A DNA stretch of 64,000 nt from Bacillus glycinifermentans (GCF_001042475.2 NZ_LECW02000001.1:124001-188000), one strand, 5' to 3'; positions 1 through 6,781 are shown, counted from the first letter of the stretch. Made by a program: numbers and translations. Notes: generated by a model not told the origin, from the sequence alone.

Positions 1-1
1 A

Positions 2-97
2 ATTCCTGACATCGTGTTTGCCGAAAGCCTTCCGAAAAACAGGCTGGGCAAGATCGTCAAAAAGGATTTGCGGGAGCTTGCTGCTAAAGGGCAGTGA
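2..97 (+). CDS. AMP-dependent acyl-CoA synthetase/ligase, C-terminal end (partial)
   Basis: Only the last 31 codons are inside the window. The frame entered at base 2 reads LPKNRLGKIVKKDLRE before TGA. This is the conserved C-terminal A10 motif of the adenylate-forming superfamily (P-x-T/N-x-x-GKI-x-K/R-x-x-LR), whose lysine in GKI is the adenylation lysine. The family activates a carboxylic acid with ATP and then transfers it to CoA or a carrier. The substrate cannot be told from this fragment. A strong terminator follows 20 bases downstream. Confidence 0.8.
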   Translation: MPDIVFAESLPKNRLGKIVKKDLRELAAKGQ

Positions 98-118
98 GTA
101 TATTTTTCGAATAAGCTG

Positions 119-147
119 AACCGGCTCGGAAACGAGCCGGTTCTTTT
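119..147 (+). terminator. Rho-independent terminator after the acyl-CoA synthetase gene
   Basis: A perfect 10-bp stem, AACCGGCTCG (119-128) with CGAGCCGGTT (133-142) around a GAAA loop, is followed by CTTTT. The downstream MFS remnant frame runs through this hairpin. Confidence 0.85.
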
Positions 148-154
148 CCTGTTC

Positions 155-700
155 ATGCCGGCCGTTTTTGCTGAAAATTGGCAGATTGTTAATTCCTTGG
201 CGACGATATCGGTCACCCTTTACTGGTCCGGGATGGTCACCGAACGGGCATTGACGGGGATCATTTCTGAGAAAATAACCTATCACCGCTTTCTCGGGAT
301 GATTAATATTGGCAGTCTATTGTCGCTCATCATGTTAGCAATGAGCGGCAGCGTTTGGGCGGGATTTGCGCTTTGCTTCCTGGCCGGTCTGTTTATGGCG
401 GGAATGTTTGCGATCGCTTTGATCATTACCAATCAGTTTTTCCCGGGAAAGACAGAGCAGACGACAAGCATTTTGCTTGCTTCTGCTATGCTACCGGTCA
501 CTATGGGATGGAGTTTGGATGCTTTTCCTGTTCAAGCGGCATTTTGGTTATTGATTGTTTTAGGGGTTATCATGCTGTTTCTTGTACTTGTGCTGCCGGT
601 AAGTCCCGCATTCTTAAAAAATCAGAAAACAGCGGAGTTAAATCTGTGTAGACTTTTGAAAGACCAGATCTACCAATATGATCAAACATACGGCTGGTAA
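155..700 (+). pseudogene. Truncated MFS transporter (C-terminal half remnant)
   Basis: The 181-residue frame is almost wholly hydrophobic, with about five membrane segments. It contains TLYWSGMVTERALTG, which resembles the TM7-TM8 junction of MFS permeases. Full-length MFS proteins have about 390-400 residues and 12 helices, so roughly the first half is missing. There is no Shine-Dalgarno sequence before the ATG, and the frame begins inside the preceding terminator region. The last 25 residues (after LPVSPAF) are polar and look unrelated. I read this as a deletion remnant rather than a working gene. The original substrate is unknown. Confidence 0.6.
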
Positions 701-727
701 AAAATGATGAGCTGGAAGGGAGCTCCC

Positions 728-1549
728 ATGAATATTCGAGATAGGGTTAAACTTGCACTTTATACAGAAAAATTAATGGATTTTGTTTCAAACAAACAGC
801 AGTCAAAAACAAAAAGGCCTGAGACCGAAGCCGCTGCAAAAAAAGATACGCTGACCATCAGCAAGGAGGCTGAAGAAGCGCAAAAAAACGGACGATCTGT
901 AAAATCGCAAATGAATGGCGTACAGCTTTCAATTTATTTTCTCTATGAAAACAGGCAGCTCTTAAACAGTGATATCGAAAAAGCCCTCAGAGAAAACGGC
1001 ATTACCCTTGCGGAAAATGAAAGCATGCAGATTCATGTCGATGGCAAAAATCACATTACAGTTGAAGGGACTTTTGACAATCAGAAAAGAGCGCAAATAG
1101 AAAAGGCGCTGAATGGGGCAGAAGAGCTGGGAGCGGAGCTGTTAAGCCATTCGGATTATGTCGGTGAACAGAATGGAAAGCCGGTAGACAAAGCCGCTTA
1201 CGAAAAATGGCATGTCAATGAGTTTCTAAAAACGATGGCAGGGCTGACTCTGTCGGACGTCAGTTTGAATGAAGCGGGTGACATCATCGGCGGAAATGAG
1301 AAGCTCGAAAAAGTCATTCAAGCCGCCGCAAACCCGAAAAGCGATTTGGACAGAAGCTGCGGAAACATGCTGAAAAAGCTGAAGAATGTATTGGCAAAAG
1401 GTTCGGACGCAATCCCCGACAGATCCGCTTCATTCGGCTATTCAGGCGGGACGCTGATTGATCTGAATGTCTCTAAAGGATTTTCCGCAGCCCAGATAGA
1501 CGAATGGCTGGATGATCCGTTTTTAAGGAATGCCATCCAACATGTCTAA
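728..1549 (+). CDS. Conserved hypothetical protein (possible DUF4885 family)
   Basis: This 273-residue soluble protein has no signal peptide or membrane segment. The N-terminus is lysine-rich and low in complexity, and the body is mainly helical. The start at 728 is chosen because GGAAGGGAG (714-722) sits five bases upstream; a longer frame from 704 has no ribosome site. It resembles Bacillus proteins grouped as DUF4885, but that is from memory and tentative. A possible promoter, TTGAAA (656-661) and TATGAT (677-682), has a short 15-bp spacer and lies inside the MFS remnant. The next gene overlaps its end, so the two are probably translated together. Function unknown. Confidence 0.7.
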   Translation: MNIRDRVKLALYTEKLMDFVSNKQQSKTKRPETEAAAKKDTLTISKEAEEAQKNGRSVKSQMNGVQLSIYFLYENRQLLNSDIEKALRENGITLAENESMQIHVDGKNHITVEGTFDNQKRAQIEKALNGAEELGAELLSHSDYVGEQNGKPVDKAAYEKWHVNEFLKTMAGLTLSDVSLNEAGDIIGGNEKLEKVIQAAANPKSDLDRSCGNMLKKLKNVLAKGSDAIPDRSASFGYSGGTLIDLNVSKGFSAAQIDEWLDDPFLRNAIQHV

Positions 1550-1865
1550 CATCGTCTATAACGAGCCGTTTGAATGCGAAGAATGGATTTGGAAAATTCA
1601 TGATGACGCGTATTTGCTAAAAAAATACCGGCAGATTGACTGTGAATGCAGTGACGAAGATGAAGAGATGTTCGAGTATTATTACGATTTTATCATGATC
1701 TCTTGTTTTGATGAAAAAGGGACGCATCTATTTACTGCCAGAAAGTATTGGGATGAGGATGAGATTCACCTTCTTTCCCGTCCAAACGGCAGCCTTAACG
1801 GAAATGATATTGAAATGATGCAAAAACTAAAAAAGAAGTTTCACGTTGCAAATATAAGATATTAA
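1542..1865 (+). CDS. Small acidic hypothetical protein
   Basis: A 107-residue protein very rich in Asp, Glu, Tyr and Trp (for example CECSDEDEEMFEYYYDF). It overlaps the stop region of the upstream gene. ATG 1542 lies 12 bases after TAAGGA (1524-1529), while an in-frame ATG at 1530 is too close to that site, so 1542 is preferred. I do not recognise a family. A strongly acidic small protein translationally coupled to a larger partner could be a binding partner or an inhibitor of it, but nothing here proves that. A terminator follows at once. Confidence 0.65.
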   Translation: MSNIVYNEPFECEEWIWKIHDDAYLLKKYRQIDCECSDEDEEMFEYYYDFIMISCFDEKGTHLFTARKYWDEDEIHLLSRPNGSLNGNDIEMMQKLKKKFHVANIRY

Positions 1866-1889
1866 AGCAGGCTGAGGCTTGCTTTTTTT
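1864..1889 (+). terminator. Rho-independent terminator
   Basis: AAGCAGGC and GCTTGCTT form an 8-bp stem (one G-U pair) around TGAG, followed by a run of T. It closes the two-gene unit 728-1865. Confidence 0.75.
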
Positions 1890-1902
1890 ATGAAAAAAAG
1901 CA

Positions 1903-1933
1903 TTGACTCTCACGTTGCGTGATACTTTATAGT
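1903..1933 (+). promoter_or_regulatory. MerR-type promoter/operator of mta
   Basis: TTGACT (1903-1908) and TATAGT (1928-1933) are separated by 19 bp rather than 17. A palindrome, TCACG-TTG-CGTGA (1910-1922), fills the spacer. This is the hallmark architecture of MerR-family promoters, where the regulator twists overlong-spacer DNA to allow RNA polymerase to engage. It lies directly upstream of the MerR-family gene, so autoregulation is likely. Confidence 0.8.
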
Positions 1934-1956
1934 CAATATCAAAGGGAGGTCAGATT

Positions 1957-2715
1957 ATGAAACTAAAGGTGAAAGAGGTTGCCGATATGGTCGGCATCAG
2001 TGTGCGCACACTGCATCATTACGATGAAATCGGACTTTTGATTCCGTCGGAGACGACTGAATCGGGCTATCGGCTTTATTCAGATGACGATCTGGAAAAG
2101 CTGCAGCAGATCTTATTTTTTAGAGAGCTCGACTTCCCTTTGAAAAGAATCAAAACCATTCTCGAGAATCCATCTTTTGACCGGCATGAAGCGCTTCAAA
2201 TGCACCGGAAAATGCTGCTTGAAAAACGAAAGCGGCTGGACCAAATGATTGAGACGATCGATAAAACGATACAATTTACGAAAGGGGAAATAGAAATGAC
2301 AAATGAAGAAAAATTTGCGGGCTTCGATTTCAGCCAAAACCCGTACGAAGCGGAAGCGCGCGAACGCTGGGGAGACGAAGCCATTGACAAAACGAAAGCC
2401 CATATGGCCGCCATGTCTGAAGACGAACGGAAAGCGGTGGAACGGCAATTTGACGCTATTTACAGAAAAATCGCATGCCTTCGAGACGGTGCGCCTGATG
2501 CAAAAGAGGCACAGGCGGCCATTCAAGAATGGTATGATTTTTTAAACCAATATTCCGGTCATCACTTTTCGCTTGAGACATTCAAATGCATCGGGCAAAT
2601 GTATGTCGATGATGAACGCTTCACAAAAAATATCGATCAATACGGCGAAGGCTTAGCTGAATTTATGCGCGACGCGATGGCGGTGTTTGCTGAGCGGAAT
2701 AAGAAATCAGAATAG
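1957..2715 (+). CDS. mta: MerR-family multidrug-responsive regulator with TipAS domain (Mta type)
   Basis: 252 residues in three parts. Residues 1-70 form a winged-helix MerR DNA-binding domain (KVKEVADMVGISVRTLHHYD). Residues 75-115 form a coiled-coil dimer helix. Residues 130-250 form a TipAS drug-recognition domain rich in helices. The family includes TipAL of Streptomyces and Mta of B. subtilis (about 257 residues), which activate multidrug-efflux genes and their own promoter when they bind bulky toxic ligands. AAAGGGAGGT precedes the ATG. The upstream promoter has the 19-bp spacer and palindrome expected for autoregulation. No efflux gene is adjacent, so targets are elsewhere. Confidence 0.85.
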   Translation: MKLKVKEVADMVGISVRTLHHYDEIGLLIPSETTESGYRLYSDDDLEKLQQILFFRELDFPLKRIKTILENPSFDRHEALQMHRKMLLEKRKRLDQMIETIDKTIQFTKGEIEMTNEEKFAGFDFSQNPYEAEARERWGDEAIDKTKAHMAAMSEDERKAVERQFDAIYRKIACLRDGAPDAKEAQAAIQEWYDFLNQYSGHHFSLETFKCIGQMYVDDERFTKNIDQYGEGLAEFMRDAMAVFAERNKKSE

Positions 2716-2739
2716 TTGGTGCTTTTTACAAGCATGACC

Positions 2740-2773
2740 AAAAAAATCGCTCTCCTTTGGGGCGATTTTTTTG
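2740..2773 (+). terminator. Rho-independent terminator of mta
   Basis: AAAAAATCGCTC and GGGCGATTTTTT form a stem around TCCTTTG and end in a T run. Confidence 0.85.
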
Positions 2774-2946
2774 CGCAGCGTTAAGGCTTTTTTAGTTCCT
2801 GCATCAGCCTCAATATTTTGTTTTTCGAGATGGAAAGGTATCTCGGTATTTGAAGTATTATGGTAAAATATTCATTGTACACAAAAGCTATATGCTCGCT
2901 TGAGGGAGTTTCTTGCTCATCCCCATTTGAAAGGGGGTGATGCATC

Positions 2947-3024
2947 ATGACAACATACGAAACAATCTCTATAATGATTGCTTTCGGCATGCTGATTGCC
3001 GTGTTGTCTAAGAAAGAAAAATAG
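2947..3024 (+). CDS. TxpA/BsrG-like type I toxin peptide (holin-like)
   Basis: A 25-residue peptide, MTTYETISIMIAFGMLIAVL followed by SKKEK: one membrane helix and a lysine-rich tail. The N-terminus matches the pattern M(S/T)-x-YE-x-(L/I)-x-x-MI-x-F shared by the TxpA and BsrG toxins of B. subtilis, whose peptides damage the membrane or envelope and are silenced by antisense RNAs. AAAGGGGGTG (2930-2939) gives a strong ribosome site seven or eight bases before the ATG. A possible extended -10 element, TGGTAAAAT (2861-2869), lies upstream. Downstream structures fit a type I system (see the antisense RNA and terminator entries). Confidence 0.75.
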   Translation: MTTYETISIMIAFGMLIAVLSKKEK

Positions 3025-3150
3025 ACACTCCCTTAAGCCTTGGCAAGTGAAAGGGATAGTGTCTACGTTAGAGCTGTCTGAGCAAGCCCCTTGACGGGCC
3101 GCTTTGTGTATGATGACTCGACTGTTGGCGCAGTCGGGTCTTTTTTATTG
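3010..3150 (-). ncRNA. Candidate antisense antitoxin RNA overlapping the toxin mRNA 3' end
   Basis: A 13-bp stem, TAGACACTCCCTT (3022-3034) pairing with AAGGG-AT-AGTGTCTA (3051-3065), lies at the toxin stop codon. Read on the minus strand it is followed at once by TTTTTCTTTCTT, so it forms a terminator for leftward transcription. A minus-strand TACAAT (3147-3152) could be the -10 box of an antisense RNA of about 130 nt, but I find no convincing -35. RatA and SR4 antisense RNAs are arranged in this way against txpA and bsrG. Ends are approximate and the RNA itself is inferred. Confidence 0.45.
3115..3147 (+). terminator. Terminator of the toxin mRNA
   Basis: GACTCGACTG (3115-3124) and CAGTCGGGTC (3131-3140) form a 10-bp stem (one G-U pair) followed by six T. 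It leaves the toxin mRNA with about 100 nt of 3' untranslated region, which the antisense RNA would cover. Confidence 0.8.
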
Positions 3151-3272
3151 TATGCATTTCTTAAAGAAGAAATACTTTTACAGGTGGTAGTGATACTGTG
3201 TTTCTTTCTATGTCGACTGATGAAAATATGTCATTCCATACATTTATATTACTAATTTGAGCCAGCAAAAGC

Positions 3273-3294
3273 AACTCATCATGCATGATGAGTT
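3273..3294. repeat. Perfect 22-bp palindrome in a gene-free stretch
   Basis: AACTCATCATG is followed directly by its reverse complement CATGATGAGTT with no spacer. It lies in the gene-free stretch 3148-3412, between the toxin locus and the T-box promoter. No T run follows, so it is not an ordinary terminator. It may be a dimeric regulator's site. I see nothing else I can name in this stretch. Confidence 0.6.
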
Positions 3295-3412
3295 CATTCA
3301 AAAAAGGTACGGCACTTCCAACGTTCAAATCCCGCAATTTTGGCGGAGTCAGGATTCAAGTTAAATTACGATCCGTTTTATAGCCGGTCAAAAAACGAAC
3401 AGATAACGCTGA

Positions 3413-3441
3413 TTGACACAGATCCATTTTCAGAGTAATAT
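3413..3441 (+). promoter_or_regulatory. SigA promoter of the rtpA-ycbK operon
   Basis: A consensus TTGACA (3413-3418) and TAATAT (3436-3441) with an ideal 17-bp spacer. Transcription should begin near 3448, at the head of the T-box leader. Confidence 0.85.
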
Positions 3442-3447
3442 ATTTTA

Positions 3448-3740
3448 CAAATTATGAACGGTCAAACGATATGGAGGAAGAGCAAGTACGTGTCAGTGAG
3501 GGGTTTTAAGAGAGTCGGTGGCTGGTGTGAACCGATGCCCCCCTGATGCCGAATGGGCTTCTGAATCGCTCCGCTGAACGGATTCCATCAGTAGGCGGCG
3601 CCGGGATGTTCTCTCCGTTATCAAGAGAAACATATCGAAAGGATGATCCCTTTCCGTATGTTTGTGAGCGAATCGTATTTGCGATTAAAAAAGGTGGTAC
3701 CGCGAGACCCTCGTCCTTTTGTGGCGAGGGTTTTTTTGCA
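3448..3740 (+). promoter_or_regulatory. T-box leader (tRNA-Trp sensing) of rtpA
   Basis: The conserved T-box sequence AAGGTGGTACCGCG (3691-3704) is followed by a terminator stem (CCCTCG...CGAGGG, 3708-3731) and seven T. Upstream lie the stem I features: GGTGTGAACCGATG near 3520-3535, and the likely specifier TGG at 3554-3556 within GAATGGG. In this class uncharged tRNA pairs with the specifier and with the antiterminator bulge, preventing termination. TGG fits the downstream gene, because anti-TRAP should be made when tRNA-Trp is uncharged. The specifier choice rests on position and biology, not on a folded model. Confidence 0.9.
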
Positions 3741-3762
3741 TTCTTTAAAGGAGGTGACGGCC

Positions 3763-3830
3763 ATGGAGGAAGACTGGCCGGTGCGGCCATATAGAGATGC
3801 CAGTTTGAATGGAGGTGGACCAGTTGGTGA
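3763..3830 (+). other. rtpLP: rtpLP leader-peptide region with three Trp codons overlapping the rtpA start
   Basis: In B. subtilis and B. licheniformis a Trp-rich leader peptide controls access to the rtpA ribosome site. Here one frame reads TGG AGG TGG ACC AGT TGG TGA (3810-3830), and its stop codon overlaps the TTG start of rtpA. That frame has no start codon: an in-frame TAG lies at 3792, and AGA TGC CAG TTT GAA follows. The ATG with a perfect ribosome site (AAAGGAGGTG, ATG 3763) is in another frame, has one TGG (3775), and stays open until 3978. Removing one C at 3800-3801 would give ATG-CAG-TTT-GAA and a ten-residue leader with three Trp codons. Confidence 0.5.
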
Positions 3831-3985
3831 TCGCAACAGACGACTTGGAAATTCCTTGTCCGCATTGCAAAGGCAGCGGCAAAGAAGACGGGCTTTATTG
3901 TCCAAAATGTTCGGGGAAAGGCGTCATTTTGACGGCACAGGGAAATACATTGCTTCATTTTATCAAAAAGCATATTGATGAATAA
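3824..3985 (+). CDS. rtpA: Anti-TRAP protein (AT)
   Basis: 53 residues, the same length as B. subtilis AT, with the same start (VIATDDLE) and core (SGKGVILTAQG). Two zinc-binding pairs, CPHC (12-15) and CPKC (26-29), form the DnaJ-like zinc site. AT oligomers bind tryptophan-loaded TRAP and block its RNA-binding surface, so trp genes are expressed when tRNA-Trp is uncharged. The start is TTG, with GGAGGTGG (3811-3818) ahead of it. An in-frame ATG at 3809 exists but has no ribosome site and would add five residues not found in AT. Control is double: the T-box for transcription and the Trp-codon leader for translation. Confidence 0.95.
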   Translation: MVIATDDLEIPCPHCKGSGKEDGLYCPKCSGKGVILTAQGNTLLHFIKKHIDE

Positions 3986-4001
3986 AGGATGATTGTGGGA
4001 C

Positions 4002-4949
4002 ATGAAACGAGCTGAGAAGAGTACAGTTGAGCAGAGCGGGGATTTGCGGGGCAGCCTTCAGGCGGCTGCCGGCATATGTTTTATCGTATTTGGAACGATG
4101 TGTTTTGCGTCAAAATCCATTCTTGTGAAATGGGTCTATGAACGGGGGGCGGCTCCGGAGGCGGTTTTATTGTATCGGCAATTGATTGCGGCGCCAATGT
4201 TTTGGGTGATTTTTATGATCTATCGTTCAAAGCCCAAACCGAAACATAAGGATGTCATCAAAGCCTGTACTGCGGGGCTGCTCTGCTTTTTCCTGTCACC
4301 CTTGTTTGATTTCACCGGCCTTCATTATGTCTCGGCGATTGTCGAGCGCATGCTGGTGATGAGCTATCCGATTTTCGTGCTGATCCTGTCTGCTTTGTTG
4401 AACAGAAAGAGGATGTCGATCCGCCATCTTGGCGCGGTTTTCCTTGTGGGCGGCGGGCTGTTTTTGGCCGTTGGCGCCTGGGATTTACATGCGGTAAAAG
4501 CGAACATGACGGGAGTTGTGTTGATTATTCTGTCTGTCATTTTTTATGCCGTTTATTTGGTCGTATCAGGACAGCTTGTCCACGAAATCGGCAGCATCCG
4601 AATGAATGCGTATGGAATGTCGGCGGCAAGCCTGGCGATCGCCGTATACACGGCGATTCAAGCAGCTGGAGAGCAGCCGGTTAACCTTTTTTCCTACGAT
4701 GCTCCGATGTACGGTTTATTTATCATCATTGCGGTGGCAACGACGGTTGTTCCTTTTATATTTATGCTTGAAGGCATCAAGCGCATTGGAGCGGAACGAG
4801 GGGCTATGATTTCAATAGCCGGGCCGGTGCTCACCATTTTCTTGGGGGTATTGTTTTTAAACGAATGTTTAAGCCTTGTTCAGTGGCTTGGATGTTTTCT
4901 TGTGCTGTTTGTCATCAGTCTATTAGAATATCGAAAGCTTAAGCGGTAA
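4002..4949 (+). CDS. ycbK: EamA/DMT-family permease YcbK
   Basis: 315 residues with ten predicted membrane segments and two EamA repeats (about 25-160 and 175-310). In B. subtilis ycbK is co-transcribed with rtpA. Placement behind a tRNA-Trp T-box suggests a substrate linked to tryptophan or aromatic metabolism, but none is established here. ATG 4002 is preferred; TTG at 3993 is only three bases from AAAGGA (3984-3989), though the ATG spacing of 12 is long, so the start is not certain. The 3' end overlaps the convergent RDD gene by 11 bases. Confidence 0.85.
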   Translation: MKRAEKSTVEQSGDLRGSLQAAAGICFIVFGTMCFASKSILVKWVYERGAAPEAVLLYRQLIAAPMFWVIFMIYRSKPKPKHKDVIKACTAGLLCFFLSPLFDFTGLHYVSAIVERMLVMSYPIFVLILSALLNRKRMSIRHLGAVFLVGGGLFLAVGAWDLHAVKANMTGVVLIILSVIFYAVYLVVSGQLVHEIGSIRMNAYGMSAASLAIAVYTAIQAAGEQPVNLFSYDAPMYGLFIIIAVATTVVPFIFMLEGIKRIGAERGAMISIAGPVLTIFLGVLFLNECLSLVQWLGCFLVLFVISLLEYRKLKR

Positions 4950-5334
4950 ATCTACGTTTTTTGATGACATACGTCTTTGCTGCGAAGTCATGTACGGCTT
5001 GTTTCTTTTCTGAAAAAGCGACTGTCAGGTAAAACAGCCTTGAAATGATATGCACCCATGCGGCGAAATAGCGGATCACAGCCTGCCGGCATTTGATCGG
5101 CTGACCGTTGTCAGCAGAGACGATACGAATTCCAAAAACAGCTTTTCCGATCGTGCCTTGCAGCTTTGTCAACGGCATGATCAGCGGATAAACTATATAA
5201 ACCATGAAGGCTGTACAGATTACACCCGGAGAACCGCCTCCAAATATGAAGTCCGACGAGACGTGCAAGCCAACCGTAAGCAGACAGTCGGTCAACAGCG
5301 CGCCTGCGCGAACCCAAAAACCTGCATATTGCAA
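4939..5334 (-). CDS. RDD-family small membrane protein
   Basis: 131 residues with three membrane segments. The start YAGFWVRAGALLTDCL carries the Arg and Asp of the RDD signature, and GTIGKAVFGIRIV with a later RDD-like helix completes the fold. RDD proteins are small membrane proteins of mostly unknown role; some have been linked to sodium or compatible-solute transport. The TTG start at 5334 is chosen because GAAAGGA lies 11 bases upstream and RDD proteins begin just before this motif. The frame also continues upstream to a TTG at 5385. Confidence 0.7.
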   Translation of the reverse strand: MQYAGFWVRAGALLTDCLLTVGLHVSSDFIFGGGSPGVICTAFMVYIVYPLIMPLTKLQGTIGKAVFGIRIVSADNGQPIKCRQAVIRYFAAWVHIISRLFYLTVAFSEKKQAVHDFAAKTYVIKKRRFTA

Positions 5335-5569
5335 TGTATGTAACGTCCTTTCTATGTAGTGTGATATAAAAGGGATGACAAACAAACAACATTACCCATT
5401 TTATAGTTATTTTTTCTTTGTTTGAATCAGTATTTTATCCTGATCCGCAGCAATTGTTTGAAAAAATTTACGAATACGCTAAATCCTTCTCTTTTTTAAT
5501 AACGATTTCCCACTCTCCAAAGTTTTGATAAAATATATAAGTTGTAGTATATGATACGGAGGTTTAATC

Positions 5570-6634
5570 GTGGGAAAAGTAAAGAGAAACATGCCTTGCC
5601 CGTGCGGCAGCGGGCTGAAATATAAAAAGTGCTGCGGCAATACGAAGGCGGAATTTCCGGCCGTTGTTGTGCAAGAGCTGAAACAGATTCAAAAAGATGT
5701 CATGGAATTCGCGTTTACAGAACATAAACAAACGATTGATCAATTTCTCAATCAATATTCTTTTCTGGCAGATTTGGATGAATCTGCGCAAAAAATATGC
5801 GTCTTTAATTTAGGGGTGTGGGGAGTATTTTCCCAGCCGCTTGCAGAGGGCGGCCTGACGATCTTTGAGGATTATTTGCGGCAAAAGGGCGCTGATATCC
5901 TCAGGTCGCAAACGAAAGAAGCCGTTCAATCCTGGAAGCATCTGGCGCCGGCTTTGCTGCAGGTCAAGCAAATCGCCGATGGTGCGGTTCGTTTTGAAGA
6001 TGCGGTCTCAAACAAAGAAATCACGATCAAAATGAGCGTGAAAAGAGAGGGGCCTTTCATCGGCGAGTATGTGCTCGGCTTTCCGATTCAGCTCGGCGGG
6101 CATACGGAATTCTTCCTGCAATTTACGATCTATCCGCGGAAGATGGCGGAAGAGATCAAAAACAGGGTAACAGAAGAGCTGGAACGCTTTACAGGTGAAG
6201 GCGGCGCAGCAGAGCGGTTTATGAGGGAAGATTTTCATCGCCTGCTGATGAGGCTCTGCCAAAAAGAAGAGCCTGCATCAAAACCTGCTCCCCGGGAGAT
6301 CGAATGGGCGAACGATATGGAAAGAGAAACCGCGCTCGTCCTTGAAAAAGGCATGCTTGAAGCGGGACATCCGGAAACGTTCGTTTCCTGGGCGATCGGC
6401 GTATGGAAGTCGTATTGCGCCAAAAAATCCCCGAGCATTAAAAAAACCGAAGCATTCGCGGCTGCATTGGAGTATTTCATCAATACGGTATCCAAATCGG
6501 AAAAAGCGGTATCCCAGGCGAAGCTTGCGAAAAAGTACGGCGTCAGCGCTTCGACCGTTTCGAACCGTTTTAAAGATATCGAAGCCGCATTAAAAGATGA
6601 CCTTGATCATCATCTGGAACTGATGCCTTCATGA
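5570..6634 (+). CDS. SEC-C zinc-motif protein with C-terminal HTH-like region
   Basis: 354 residues. The N-terminus reads MPCPCGSGLKYKKCC, a SEC-C zinc-binding motif as at the end of SecA. The central part (about 40-220) is helical and unassigned. The C-terminus (QAKLAKKYGVSASTVSNRFK, about 322-341) looks like a helix-turn-helix, and the segment before it resembles a cyclin/TFIIB-like helical repeat. The pairing suggests a nucleic-acid or ribosome-associated factor, but I cannot name a function. It starts with GTG preceded by ACGGAGGT and ends in its own terminator, so it is probably a single-gene unit. Confidence 0.75.
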   Translation: MGKVKRNMPCPCGSGLKYKKCCGNTKAEFPAVVVQELKQIQKDVMEFAFTEHKQTIDQFLNQYSFLADLDESAQKICVFNLGVWGVFSQPLAEGGLTIFEDYLRQKGADILRSQTKEAVQSWKHLAPALLQVKQIADGAVRFEDAVSNKEITIKMSVKREGPFIGEYVLGFPIQLGGHTEFFLQFTIYPRKMAEEIKNRVTEELERFTGEGGAAERFMREDFHRLLMRLCQKEEPASKPAPREIEWANDMERETALVLEKGMLEAGHPETFVSWAIGVWKSYCAKKSPSIKKTEAFAAALEYFINTVSKSEKAVSQAKLAKKYGVSASTVSNRFKDIEAALKDDLDHHLELMPS

Positions 6635-6637
6635 CAC

Positions 6638-6672
6638 AAAAAACCTTCCGACATGATTCGGAAGGTTTTTTG
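6638..6672 (+). terminator. Rho-independent terminator
   Basis: AAAACCTTCCG and CGGAAGGTTTT form an 11-bp stem followed by a T run. Confidence 0.9.
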
Positions 6673-6684
6673 CGTTTTCCCGTC

Positions 6685-6716
6685 TTGATTAAATCTTGAT
6701 AAAAGCATCTTACAAT
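6685..6716 (+). promoter_or_regulatory. SpaR-like direct repeat and -10 box of the lantibiotic-immunity operon
   Basis: TTGAT (6685-6689) and TTGAT (6696-6700) are separated by six bases, the same pentamer and 11-bp period known for SpaR boxes in the subtilin cluster. TACAAT (6711-6716) follows as a -10 box. The response regulator encoded downstream is the likely ligand. A hairpin, GGAGCG-CAGC-CGCTCC (6734-6749), lies in the 5' untranslated region. Confidence 0.6.
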
Positions 6717-6781
6717 ATCAAACGACACCAATTGGAGCGCAGCCGCTCCGATATTACAGAAATACGGGGAGAGGAAAAGGC

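Noticed and set aside
2781-2990. 69-codon open frame on the minus strand over the toxin promoter
   Set aside because: It overlaps the toxin peptide and its control region, has no ribosome site and no recognisable features.
3326-3355. tRNA-like T-arm sequence GTTCAAATC in a gene-free stretch
   Set aside because: The flanking bases do not pair as a T-stem, and no acceptor stem or anticodon arm can be found, so it is not a tRNA or tRNA remnant.
3506-4003. Long open frames on both strands over the T-box leader and rtpA
   Set aside because: They cover a structured RNA leader and the rtpA gene, and their compositions are not protein-like.
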